Positions 1-7,785 of a DNA stretch of 40,409 nucleotides are shown one piece after another (the first letter of the stretch is position 1; each line of letters opens with the position of its first letter). Under the pieces are notes generated by a model. It made no database searches. It saw only the letters and a program-made list of their open reading frames with translations, and was not told the origin of the DNA. A program made the position numbers and the translations under genes. Source of the DNA: Candidatus Woesearchaeota archaeon (GTDB lineage Archaea > Nanobdellota > Nanobdellia > Woesearchaeales > UBA119); contig JASGME010000009.1 in assembly GCA_030156615.1 (NCBI GenBank), positions 1 through 40,409 of the forward strand, given 5' to 3'.

Positions 1-1061
1 ATTGCAGTTCCTCCCTTCTCATCAACATCGCTCTTTGTAAGAATCACTGCATCAATTCCTACTGCTTTGTCAAACTCTTTTGCCTGTTCAATGCAATCAT
101 TTCCTGTCAACATCTCCCCGACAAAAATCTTTAAATCAGGCTTAGAAACCCTAACAAGCTTCGCCAGTTCATCCATGAGATTCCTGTTTGAATGAAGTCT
201 TCCTGCAGAATCTATCAATACGGCATCTATCCCTTTTGCCTTAGCATATTCTATGCTATCGTAAGCTACTGCCGCTGCATCAGCTCCATAATCATGTTTT
301 ATCAGTCTTATTCCTAGAGCTTCAGCATGCTTCTCAAGTTGTTGGATTGCTGCCGCTCTGAAAGTATCGGAAGCGGCAAGAACACAGGAGAGGCCGTTCT
401 TTTTTAGAAGATAGGCTAGCTTCGCCAAAGTCGTCGTCTTGCCGCTTCCGTTTATTCCTAAAAATAGGATAACATATGGACGCTTTGTTTCATCAGATTT
501 TCCTCTCTCTTGTTTTATCTTCTCAATCAAATCAAACGGCTGTAAAAGAATTTTTTCAATTATCTCTTTTATAGAAGAACTTAAGACATCTTGGATTTTT
601 CCTCTTTGGAACTCTTTTCCAATAATCTTTTCTGCTAGTTCTTTTTTTATCTCTTCTATAACTTCATAGGCAACATTGTTTTCAAGAAGCATCAGCTCAA
701 GTTCCCAAAAGAAGTTCTCAAATTTTTCCTCTGTGATTAGTATTTTTCCTGAGAAGGCTCTTCTAAAGAATCCTCTACTTCCCTTATCTGTCTTTTTATC
801 TGCCTCTTTATCTGTTTCTTTATCTGTTTTACCTGTTTCTTCTGTTTTTTTTAGTTCTTCTAGTTCTTCTTCATTTTCTTTTTCATGGGCTTCTTCTTTA
901 GTCCCTATTTCATGCTCTTGTTCTTCTTCATATATTTCTTCTGCTTCTTCTGCTTCTTCTCTTTTTTCTTCTATTGATTCTGCACTCTCTTCATCTTCTT
1001 CAAGGTCTTTAGCGGCATTCTTCAAAGCCTTTCGGAATCCTTTCTTGAAAAGTTCAAACAT
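1..1061 (-). CDS. ftsY: FtsY, SRP receptor GTPase (C-terminus cut by window edge)
   Basis: This is the signal recognition particle receptor. It docks the SRP-ribosome complex at the membrane and hands nascent chains to SecYEG. Translating the minus strand from ATG 1061 gives 353 codons open to the window edge. A very acidic Glu-rich N-terminal region (about residues 20-95) is followed by the helical N domain (about 105-190). The NG GTPase core has P-loop GINGSGKTTT (202-211), then DTFRAAA, DSAGR and TKSD. The N-terminal region contains a 12-bp tandem repeat. It follows aIF6 on the same strand, a common archaeal pairing, but the prefoldin-alpha and LX genes often found between them are absent. 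Only the last part of the G domain is missing. Confidence 0.95.
   Translation of the reverse strand, partial: MFELFKKGFRKALKNAAKDLEEDEESAESIEEKREEAEEAEEIYEEEQEHEIGTKEEAHEKENEEELEELKKTEETGKTDKETDKEADKKTDKGSRGFFRRAFSGKILITEEKFENFFWELELMLLENNVAYEVIEEIKKELAEKIIGKEFQRGKIQDVLSSSIKEIIEKILLQPFDLIEKIKQERGKSDETKRPYVILFLGINGSGKTTTLAKLAYLLKKNGLSCVLAASDTFRAAAIQQLEKHAEALGIRLIKHDYGADAAAVAYDSIEYAKAKGIDAVLIDSAGRLHSNRNLMDELAKLVRVSKPDLKIFVGEMLTGNDCIEQAKEFDKAVGIDAVILTKSDVDEKGGTA
784..831 (-). repeat. 12-bp tandem repeat, four copies, inside ftsY
   Basis: Four near-identical 12-bp units (plus strand TTATCTGTTTCT and variants) lie head to tail. Read on minus they encode a repeating Thr-Asp-Lys-Glu/Lys/Ala tetrapeptide in the linker between the acidic region and the N domain of FtsY. 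They stay in frame, so copy-number change would only alter linker length. Confidence 0.9.
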
Positions 1062-1216
1062 TTTTCCTCTTTTAACGCTTGTTTCTTTGTAGCTTGTTTA
1101 CTCAAATACGGATTGTTTCTCAACAAACTTTTAATGCCATATTTATTTTATTTAATCATTATATATCTTATGTTTTCTGATGTTTAGTTTTCTGATGTTT
1201 CATCCATATAAGCTTC

Positions 1217-1897
1217 TTATTCATCTAAGCCTCTTAAGAAAGAATCTATTTCGGCTATTTCAATTCCTGTAGAGGACTGACCAATAAGGAAGCCATGATT
1301 GTTCATTACGATGCCAGATGAAACATACGACTGACCAAAATTAACCGTTGCTCTCTTAATCTTAATGTCAAACAGGTGTTCTAGTTTTTTTATAAGATTG
1401 TCATCTGCCTCAGGGCTTATAATCCCTCTTTCATCAGTTATGGTTATGCATGAACCTATTGCTTCAATATCATCTATTTCTACTACTTCAACAGGTGTTT
1501 TAAAAATCTCGCTTAATTCTTCCTTTTCTCTTTTTGAAAAGATTGGACTTATTGCTGTGCCTTTATCTGAAGAAACTATTAAGTTTCCTAATGCGGTTTT
1601 CTCTGTTTTAAATGTATGTATTGTAACGCCGTATTTCTCAACAGCTTTCAATGCTTTTAATTCTGAATCAAATATTAAATCAGGAACGAGCAGGATTGAA
1701 GAATTTCCTACACAAAATACGCCTAATAAATCTGTGCCCAGAACTGATGCTCTAATTATATCTACATTTAAGGTTTTTTTTATTTCTTCTTCATCTTTCT
1801 CTCCAAGCCAGTTTGGAGCAAGACAGAATTTTTCAGTTGTATAAAGAAGCAATCCAAGGTTTGGATTTCCTCTCAAAGATTTCTTTAAAATTTCCAT
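1217..1897 (-). CDS. eif6: Translation initiation factor 6 (aIF6)
   Basis: aIF6 binds the large ribosomal subunit and prevents premature joining of the subunits. The 226-residue length is typical of archaeal and eukaryotic IF6, which folds as a five-bladed pentein. Recognisable blocks include GNPNLG near residues 10-15, ASVLGTDLLGVFCVGN around 51-66, and the C-terminal STGIEIAEID repeat remnant. The start is ATG 1897. A TATA-like element centred about 25 nt upstream suggests a leaderless mRNA. The gene is upstream of and co-oriented with ftsY, separated by 155 bp. Confidence 0.95.
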   Translation of the reverse strand: MEILKKSLRGNPNLGLLLYTTEKFCLAPNWLGEKDEEEIKKTLNVDIIRASVLGTDLLGVFCVGNSSILLVPDLIFDSELKALKAVEKYGVTIHTFKTEKTALGNLIVSSDKGTAISPIFSKREKEELSEIFKTPVEVVEIDDIEAIGSCITITDERGIISPEADDNLIKKLEHLFDIKIKRATVNFGQSYVSSGIVMNNHGFLIGQSSTGIEIAEIDSFLRGLDE

Positions 1898-1917
1898 AAT
1901 ACGAGGTTCCTTGCTGT

Positions 1918-1927
1918 CTTTAAAAAT
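1918..1927 (-). promoter_or_regulatory. TATA box of aIF6
   Basis: On minus the sequence reads TTTTTAAAG, centred about 25 nt before ATG 1897. That spacing places transcription initiation at or next to the start codon. No Shine-Dalgarno site is evident, which fits leaderless expression. Confidence 0.55.
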
Positions 1928-2030
1928 GTTTCTTAGCTTTCTTTTAGCTTTCTTATCCTTCTATTTTTGACTCTAGGTTATTTTTAGTTATTTTAATGGT
2001 CTCGATTCTTTTGCTGCTTTAATTCTTTAA

Positions 2031-3872
2031 TTATTTTGATTTATTCTGATTATTAATTATTGATATGCCTAGTTCTTTTAATTGTTCCTGAGAAACTTCT
2101 GAGGGGCTATCATCCATCAGGCATTGCGCTTCTTTGTTTTTTGGAAAGGCAATGACCTCTCTTATTGATTCTTCTTTTGCCAGGATTGCTGCAATTCTGT
2201 CTAAGCCTAAAGCTATTCCTCCGTGTGGAGGTGCTCCATATTCGAGTAGCTCTAGCAAAGATCCAAACTTTTCTAGGTATTCTTCTCTTGATAATCCTAA
2301 TAGCTCAAATATCTTTTCTTGTAGTTCCCTTTTGTGGATTCTAATAGAACCTCCACCAATTTCCCAGCCGTTTATGACTATATCGTATGCCTTTGATTTT
2401 ATATCAGATGGCAACATCTCTGGCAATATTTCTTTTAGTTCATCAAGTGAATTTAACTTCATTAATATAGGCATGTATTCTTCTTCTGGGGAAGTAAAAG
2501 GATGATGTTCATAAACCCAACGATGCTCAGTTTCAGAGAACTCAAATAGAGGAAACTCAGTTATCCATAATAATTCAAATCTATCTTTATCTACTAAATT
2601 AAGATCTGTCCCGAGTTTTAATCTAACAGAGCCTAGGGTTTTCTTTACTATTGATTTTTTTCCTGCAGACAGCAACAGGATATCGTTTGAAGAGGCATTT
2701 GTTAGTTTTATTAATTCAGAGATTTCTTCTTCAGAAAGATGTTTTGCGATTGAGCCTTCTGCTGCATTATTCTCTTTGATTTTAAGCACGATAATGCCGC
2801 TTCCTTTAATTGATTTTGAATGAGTTGCTAAGCTATCAATGTATTTTCTTGTGAATCTTTCAGCATTGTTTGAAACCTTAATTGCATTTATTACTCCTTT
2901 TTCTTTCAACGCATCTTTGAATATAGAGAATTCTGTTTTTTCAAATGCCTTTGAAACATCTGAGATTTTTAGAGGATTGCGCAAATCTGGTTTATCTGTG
3001 CCATAAAGCTCCATGGCCTCTTCGTAATTCATTCTTCTGAAAGGAGTTTTTAAATCTATGCCTATGATTTCTTTGAAAAGTCTTTTGAACATTCCTTCTA
3101 TTATCTCAAAAATATCTTCCGGCTCTGGCCAAGACATCTCAATATCAAGCTGGGTAAATTCTGGTTGCCTGTCTGCTCTTAGATCTTCATCTCTAAAGCA
3201 TTTTGCTATTTGATAATACTTATCAAGTCCTGCAATCATTAGTTTTTGCTTATACTGCTGTGGAGATTGTGGAAGAGCATAGAACTTGCCGTTGTGGATC
3301 CTTGATGGGACTAAGAAATCTCTGGCCCCTTCTGGTGTTGGCTTGGCTAGTATTGGTGTTTCAACATAAATAAAGTCATGCTCATGGAAGTATTGCATAA
3401 TTATATTGAATACCTTACTTCTAAGAATTAGATTCTGCTGTGCTTTCCTTTCTCTTAGATAAATTGGCATCCATTTAAGCTTGACATCGTCGTATACTGG
3501 AATTCCTTTGCCTATGGGAATTGGCAATGGCTTGGCTATATTATTTATAACATAATCTTCTACATCAACCTCTATGCTTCCTGTTGGCATTTCCTTATTG
3601 ATGGCTTCCTCTGGTCTATTCCTGACCAAGCCTGATACGCATAATGTGGTATGTGGAGTAATTGATTTTATTTCATCAAATTTGCTGCCGATAGCTTCCC
3701 TGCTGAAGACGAGCTGTGTTGTGCCGTATCTGTCAAAGAGATTGACAAAAACCATGCCTCCGTGCAGTCGTATGCTCTCTGCCCAGCCATAAAGCACAAC
3801 ATTCTTTCCTAAGTCTTTTTCTCTTAGTTCACCACAGGTATGGGTTCTTTTAAGTTTGTTTTTGTTTTCCAT
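2031..3872 (-). CDS. aspS: Aspartyl-tRNA synthetase, bacterial type with GAD domain
   Basis: A class II synthetase that charges tRNA-Asp. Its architecture is bacterial: an N-terminal OB anticodon-binding domain (about 8-112), the class II catalytic core, and a GAD insertion (about 305-425) that the short archaeal/eukaryotic AspRS lacks. Motif 2 reads FRDEDLRADRQPEFTQLD (226-243) and motif 3 GGIALGLDRI (551-560), followed by the bacterial-style IAFPKNKEAQCLMDDSPSEV (574-593). The length, 613 residues, fits bacterial AspRS. His37 in an LHGG context matches the residue typical of non-discriminating bacterial AspRS, so charging of tRNA-Asn is possible; this is inference. SD-like GGAGAA precedes ATG 3872. 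Probably acquired from bacteria. Confidence 0.95.
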   Translation of the reverse strand: MENKNKLKRTHTCGELREKDLGKNVVLYGWAESIRLHGGMVFVNLFDRYGTTQLVFSREAIGSKFDEIKSITPHTTLCVSGLVRNRPEEAINKEMPTGSIEVDVEDYVINNIAKPLPIPIGKGIPVYDDVKLKWMPIYLRERKAQQNLILRSKVFNIIMQYFHEHDFIYVETPILAKPTPEGARDFLVPSRIHNGKFYALPQSPQQYKQKLMIAGLDKYYQIAKCFRDEDLRADRQPEFTQLDIEMSWPEPEDIFEIIEGMFKRLFKEIIGIDLKTPFRRMNYEEAMELYGTDKPDLRNPLKISDVSKAFEKTEFSIFKDALKEKGVINAIKVSNNAERFTRKYIDSLATHSKSIKGSGIIVLKIKENNAAEGSIAKHLSEEEISELIKLTNASSNDILLLSAGKKSIVKKTLGSVRLKLGTDLNLVDKDRFELLWITEFPLFEFSETEHRWVYEHHPFTSPEEEYMPILMKLNSLDELKEILPEMLPSDIKSKAYDIVINGWEIGGGSIRIHKRELQEKIFELLGLSREEYLEKFGSLLELLEYGAPPHGGIALGLDRIAAILAKEESIREVIAFPKNKEAQCLMDDSPSEVSQEQLKELGISIINNQNKSK

Positions 3873-3910
3873 ACGAATCTTCTCCAGCTTTGTTTCATAG
3901 ACTTTATTGT

Positions 3911-3949
3911 AAATATATAAGTCTTTTCTTTCAAAAAACTTTATAAAGG
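3911..3949. promoter_or_regulatory. Divergent TATA boxes for aspS (minus) and eL15 (plus)
   Basis: Two back-to-back TATA-like elements occupy the aspS-eL15 intergenic region. The minus-strand GACTTATATATTT (3911-3923) is about 45 nt before the aspS ATG. The plus-strand ACTTTATAAAGG (3938-3949) is over 100 nt before the eL15 ATG, so eL15 would have an 85-90 nt leader ending in a strong AAAGGAGG site. Confidence 0.55.
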
Positions 3950-4057
3950 GTTCTTCTTTCCCTTGATTTACTTTAGGGATGTGGAGAGTGGCTTCTCTGA
4001 ACCTAAGAAAAGAGTTTGAAAAAAACTAGAAGTTAAAATTAAAAAAGGAGGCCGGAA

Positions 4058-4636
4058 ATGGGAATCTACAAATATTTAAGAGAAGAATGGAAGAAGCCTG
4101 ATGAAGAGCTAAAAGGGTTGATGAAGGAAAGGCTTCAGCAATGGTCTAAAGAACCGAGTATTCTAAGAATAGACAGGCCTGACAGATTAGACAGGGCAAG
4201 AGCTCTTGGCTATAAGGCAAAGAAAGGTGTTGTTGTTGTCAGATGCAGGATTAAGAGAGGAGGCAAAACAAGACCATTATTCAAGGGAGGCAGAAAGTCT
4301 AAGAATCGTAGAAGAAGCCTTGTCAAAGGAAAGAATTATAGATGGATGGCTGAAGAACGCGTGCAAAGGAAATTTCCAAATCTTAATGTTCTTAATAGTT
4401 ATTGGGTCGCAAAGGATAAATCGCATTATTATTATAATGTAATAATGGTTGATCCTGAAGCGAATGAGATAAAGAATGATAAGGCATTGAAATGGATTAC
4501 TAAGAATAAGCACAAAGGCAGGGTATTTAGAGGAAAGACAACTGCCGGAAGGAAATCCAGAGGACTTTTGAATAAAGGGAAGGGAGCTGAAAAAGTAAGG
4601 CCTTCTAAAAGGGGCAACTTAAGAAGAAGGAAATAG
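4058..4636 (+). CDS. rpl15e: Ribosomal protein eL15
   Basis: A large-subunit protein found only in archaea and eukaryotes that binds 23S rRNA. The 192 residues begin MGIYKYLREEWKKP and show the family's basic core (RCRIKRGGKTRP and GGRKSKNRR, about 62-85) and the KNYRWMAEERVQRKFPNLNVLNSYWV block (about 91-118). The C-terminus is strongly basic. Translation is supported by the Shine-Dalgarno AAAGGAGG about 9 nt upstream. It is monocistronic, divergent from aspS and convergent with the downstream glycosyltransferase. Confidence 0.96.
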   Translation: MGIYKYLREEWKKPDEELKGLMKERLQQWSKEPSILRIDRPDRLDRARALGYKAKKGVVVVRCRIKRGGKTRPLFKGGRKSKNRRRSLVKGKNYRWMAEERVQRKFPNLNVLNSYWVAKDKSHYYYNVIMVDPEANEIKNDKALKWITKNKHKGRVFRGKTTAGRKSRGLLNKGKGAEKVRPSKRGNLRRRK

Positions 4637-4676
4637 ATGAAAGAGGGCATGCTAAAATCAGAGCATGATGAATTGA

Positions 4677-6161
4677 TTACGATGAATCTGAAAGATTGAA
4701 GAAATAAACAATGCCGTATACATCACTTACATTTGCACGATAAATCTCTTTAAAGATATTGCATGTTTCAAACAGGGCTGACTCAACTCTCGTGTATTCA
4801 TCGTATCCTCTTGGGAAAGAAACAAAATAGCCATATGTTGAATTAATATTAAAAAGTTCAAACGATGAAGAAGAGCAGTTCAGGACAGCATCAATTCTTT
4901 GTGGAACTGCAGGAAATATTGTTTTGTTTGAGTAGAAATTTAACATAGGATAATGAGTCATAGCATAGATTGGATAATCATCTTCTCTTGCGGAGAGCCA
5001 TTCTGCTATTTCTATGAAATCAACTGGATAGTTATTAATTATGCTATAATGATTTGTATTGATAATTATTAATGTTGAGACTGCATAAAAGAGGAGAAAA
5101 AACACAAAAAAAGAGTTAAGAATCAATCTGTTCTTTTTAGCTCTCGTATTGTTTTTAAGAGATTTTAGAAGCATAAAATAACCTGCACAACTTGTTATTA
5201 TTGCTCCTGAAAATACTGGAAACAGATATCTGATTTCCTTATGAGACATAAATGAAAGAACAAGGAAAAGAAGAATGCTCCATATTAAAGTTGAATAAAC
5301 TATTTGTTTTGAGCTGCCTAAATAACTCCTGCTTTCCTTATTTGAAAGATAGATGAAGAAGAGAATTATGCCAATAAGAATTGGAAGCTCTGCCAGATAA
5401 TTGAAATTATAAAAGTAGAATGAGAAAGGAGAACCGGGACTTTGTCCAACAACATAGTTTCCTGCTAAAAAGGTATAAACCGGATTCCCAAACTCTGCCA
5501 GATTCCAAAAGAGGTATGGAGAAATGAACAATAAAGAAAAGAAAATCAATTCAAGATAAGTTGATGGCTTTTCTTTCTTGAAGATAAGGAAGATGAGCAG
5601 GAAGAATGCACCAAAAGCATATGTGAATTTAGTAAGAACAGATAATACTAAGAATAAGGCGGAAAGCATATTTAGGATGTGCTTCTTCTTTCCATGAGAA
5701 GACAATGCAGAATCTATGAAAAAAACATGAAATAGAAAAAGACTTAATGCCATATTGTCTGTAAGGATTCCTCTTGCTGATAAAAGCAATGTTGGAGAAA
5801 AAGAGAACATTATAAAACCAAGAAATGCTATTGTTTTATTGAAATGTTGCTTAAGCAATAAATAAAGAGGGATAGAGCCAAGAAGAGATATGAAACCAAC
5901 GCCTAGTTGGGCCATATAAGGACTATGCCAGAATAAATTCAAAAATGCTATATACAAAGAGATAAGAGGAGGACGAAAGCTTAATTCATTCCATCCCTCT
6001 TCATTTCCCATAATGACTTCGGCATTTTGAAGATAAACACAGGCATCCCAATATTGGACTAGGCTGAGGGGGAATGTATAAAGGAAAAAGGCAAGAAGAA
6101 AAAGGGAGAGCAAAAGAATACGATATAGAAGACCATGATACGATGTTGGTTTTGCTTTCAT
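4677..6161 (-). CDS. Polytopic membrane glycosyltransferase, GT-C (GT39/ArnT-like)
   Basis: The 494-residue protein has about ten to twelve hydrophobic segments through residue about 385 and a soluble C-terminal part. After the first membrane helix, the first outer loop carries QYWDACVYLQNAE (about 36-48) and SFRPPLISLY (61-70). This Asp-plus-RPP arrangement is typical of polyprenyl-phosphate-sugar-dependent GT-C enzymes of the PMT/ArnT group, with Asp39 as the likely catalytic base. It probably moves a sugar from a lipid-phosphate donor to a protein or lipid at the outer membrane face. Donor and acceptor cannot be read from sequence. GAGGTGAT immediately before ATG 6161 is a strong SD site. 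Confidence 0.75.
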   Translation of the reverse strand: MKAKPTSYHGLLYRILLLSLFLLAFFLYTFPLSLVQYWDACVYLQNAEVIMGNEEGWNELSFRPPLISLYIAFLNLFWHSPYMAQLGVGFISLLGSIPLYLLLKQHFNKTIAFLGFIMFSFSPTLLLSARGILTDNMALSLFLFHVFFIDSALSSHGKKKHILNMLSALFLVLSVLTKFTYAFGAFFLLIFLIFKKEKPSTYLELIFFSLLFISPYLFWNLAEFGNPVYTFLAGNYVVGQSPGSPFSFYFYNFNYLAELPILIGIILFFIYLSNKESRSYLGSSKQIVYSTLIWSILLFLVLSFMSHKEIRYLFPVFSGAIITSCAGYFMLLKSLKNNTRAKKNRLILNSFFVFFLLFYAVSTLIIINTNHYSIINNYPVDFIEIAEWLSAREDDYPIYAMTHYPMLNFYSNKTIFPAVPQRIDAVLNCSSSSFELFNINSTYGYFVSFPRGYDEYTRVESALFETCNIFKEIYRANVSDVYGIVYFFNLSDSS

Positions 6162-6227
6162 AATATCACCTCATAGAATCAATTATTATAATTTTCGTTT
6201 TCCTAAAGACAAACAAAGAAAATAAAA

Positions 6228-6334
6228 ACATATAAATATCTGAAATAATTGCTAATAAATCAGCTGTAGACTTAAGTATTTACGAGTATTGCGGGAAAAC
6301 CGCTTCAAGAATAACTTGAGAGGAGGAGAAAAAA
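6228..6334 (+). promoter_or_regulatory. Alba promoter and structured 5' leader
   Basis: A TATA box (ACATATAAATAT, 6228-6239) predicts initiation near 6262 and a leader of about 70 nt. The leader holds two small perfect hairpins: GCGG-GAAAA-CCGC (6291-6303) and TCAAG-AATAA-CTTGA (6305-6319). The Shine-Dalgarno GAGGAGG (6320-6326) abuts the second stem. The layout could modulate ribosome access; that role is inferred. Confidence 0.5.
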
Positions 6335-6616
6335 ATGGCAGACAACTCAGTTTTTGTGGGAAACAAGAATTTTATGAACTATGTAACTGCAGTAGTGATG
6401 CAGTTTACAACAAAAGATGCAAAGGAAGTAATCGTGAAGGCCAGAGGAAAGTTTATATCAAGAGCAGTGGATGTAGCTGAAGTGGCAACAAAGAGGTTCT
6501 TAGAGAATCAGGTTGAAGTGAAAGATATCAAGATTGACTCTGAGGAATTTCAGAATAAGGAAGGCAAGAATGTCAGGGTTTCGACAATAGAGATTACCCT
6601 TGCGAAGAAAGATTAA
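6335..6616 (+). CDS. albA: Alba chromatin protein
   Basis: A small DNA/RNA-binding chromatin protein that coats archaeal DNA as dimers. The 93-residue product has the typical Alba layout: an N-terminal strand with [12 protein letters not shown], helix 1 ([19 protein letters not shown]), a basic K-A-R-G-K turn with [15 protein letters not shown], and the C-terminal strand pair ending STIEITLAK. The lysine after VGNK corresponds to the region acetylated in Sulfolobus Alba. Its strong SD GAGGAGG implies high expression. It is monocistronic and convergent with the tRNA thiolase gene. Confidence 0.95.
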   Translation: MADNSVFVGNKNFMNYVTAVVMQFTTKDAKEVIVKARGKFISRAVDVAEVATKRFLENQVEVKDIKIDSEEFQNKEGKNVRVSTIEITLAKKD

Positions 6617-6644
6617 ATAATTTGATTTTTTTATTTTTGAGTTT

Positions 6645-7547
6645 TTAATTTTCTTTGGCTTTTTCTATTATTCTACAGAACTTGCATATTTTTGATGTTG
6701 TAGGGAATCCGCATCTTATGCATGGCTCAACATTATCTTCTTTCTTTAGAGGATAGAATTTTTTAAGCTTGTTTATGCTTTTTATGAATGAAAGCTTCTT
6801 ATTCCTGCTATCAAAAAGAACCGACTGCTTGGATTTTTCAGTCATCTGAAGATTTTTGACTGCATAAGGACAGCCTTGAGTTGAGAAGGGAATTTTGTTA
6901 ATGATGCAATAAAGCATAGACTCCTTTTCAGTCAGATAATAGAGTGGTTTTACCCTTCCTGCTAATCTTTTCTCTTCATCTTTTGGTAATATCTTAGCAG
7001 ACCTGACAAGAAAATCAATATTTCTATTGACAAGATTATGAATCGCAAAGAAAAGTTCATCATCAAGGTTATGTCCTATAAGAACAAAATCAAATCCATT
7101 CTCATAGGCAAACTTGTTTAACAGATATCTCTTGATTACTGCACAACTAGAGCAAATCTTTCCTGTCTTCTGACTTAAGTCATCTATAGTGAGATTGTAG
7201 AACTCCTCAAGATTTATTGTATTGAGCTTTATTCCAGTCTTTTCTGAGAGTTGCTTCACTAGATTCTCATTATAAGAAGAATTATCTTTTATTCCTAAGT
7301 TAATGTAGAGGGATTCAATCCTTTTTATATTAAAATCTAATCTTTTTTCAGAGAGGATCTTTGAGACGGCAAACATCATAGCAGACGAATCCTTGCCTCC
7401 GCTAACTGCAAGCAAAAGACTCTTTTCCTTAAAAAAAGGTTTGTTTAGAACATCGGCAACATTTTTCTCAAAATATGATGAAAAGTGTTCAGAGCAAAAT
7501 CCTAATTCTTTGTAAACTGCCTTCTTTCCACAAACTCTACATCTCAT
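6645..7547 (-). CDS. tRNA 2-thiolation enzyme, TtuA/Ncs6 family
   Basis: An adenylating PP-loop enzyme of the TtuA/NcsA/Ctu1 group that puts sulfur on tRNA uridines (wobble U34 or T54). Visible features are an N-terminal zinc knuckle (C3, C6, C18, H21), the PP-loop SGGKDS (49-54), CSSC (132-135) and C226, which would bind the Fe-S cluster or form the catalytic site, GHNLDDE (158-164), and a C-terminal zinc site (C276, C279, C288, C291). At 300 residues it is full length. SD GGAGG sits 9-10 nt before ATG 7547. The immediately upstream co-oriented gene is tRNA-Arg. The choice between U34 and T54 cannot be made here. Confidence 0.9.
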   Translation of the reverse strand: MRCRVCGKKAVYKELGFCSEHFSSYFEKNVADVLNKPFFKEKSLLLAVSGGKDSSAMMFAVSKILSEKRLDFNIKRIESLYINLGIKDNSSYNENLVKQLSEKTGIKLNTINLEEFYNLTIDDLSQKTGKICSSCAVIKRYLLNKFAYENGFDFVLIGHNLDDELFFAIHNLVNRNIDFLVRSAKILPKDEEKRLAGRVKPLYYLTEKESMLYCIINKIPFSTQGCPYAVKNLQMTEKSKQSVLFDSRNKKLSFIKSINKLKKFYPLKKEDNVEPCIRCGFPTTSKICKFCRIIEKAKEN

Positions 7548-7569
7548 TAGGAACCGCCTCCAAAAGATA

Positions 7570-7643
7570 CGAGCCCAAGGGGATTTGAACCCCTGTCAAT
7601 CGGTCCGAAGCCGATCGCACTATCCTGACTATGCTATGGGCCC
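7570..7643 (-). tRNA. tRNA-Arg (anticodon UCG)
   Basis: A complete cloverleaf on minus. The 7-bp acceptor stem pairs GGGCCCA with TGGGCTC (one G-U pair), the anticodon stem ATCGG/CCGAT encloses CTTCGGA (anticodon UCG), and the T arm AGGGG-TTCAAAT-CCCCT is intact. The discriminator is G and CCA is not encoded. No intron. A TATA-like CCTTTTAATATC lies about 26 nt upstream, so it has its own promoter. Confidence 0.97.
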
Positions 7644-7785
7644 AAAAAGAAGAGCCAATCTAAGATATTAAAAGGTTTCTGTCTAATATAATTCTATATA
7701 AAAATAAGCGAACGATTAAGAACCAAAAGAATTCTAAATATCTTCTTAGAAAGATTTAAAACATAGAAAATAGAACTCAAAAGTG

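Noticed and set aside
439-1092. Two Ser/Phe/Ile-rich plus-strand reading frames
   Set aside because: They are antisense to ftsY; the Ser/Phe composition is the complement of Glu/Lys-rich codons.
1365-1844. 159-codon plus-strand frame
   Set aside because: Antisense to aIF6, which is unambiguous on minus.
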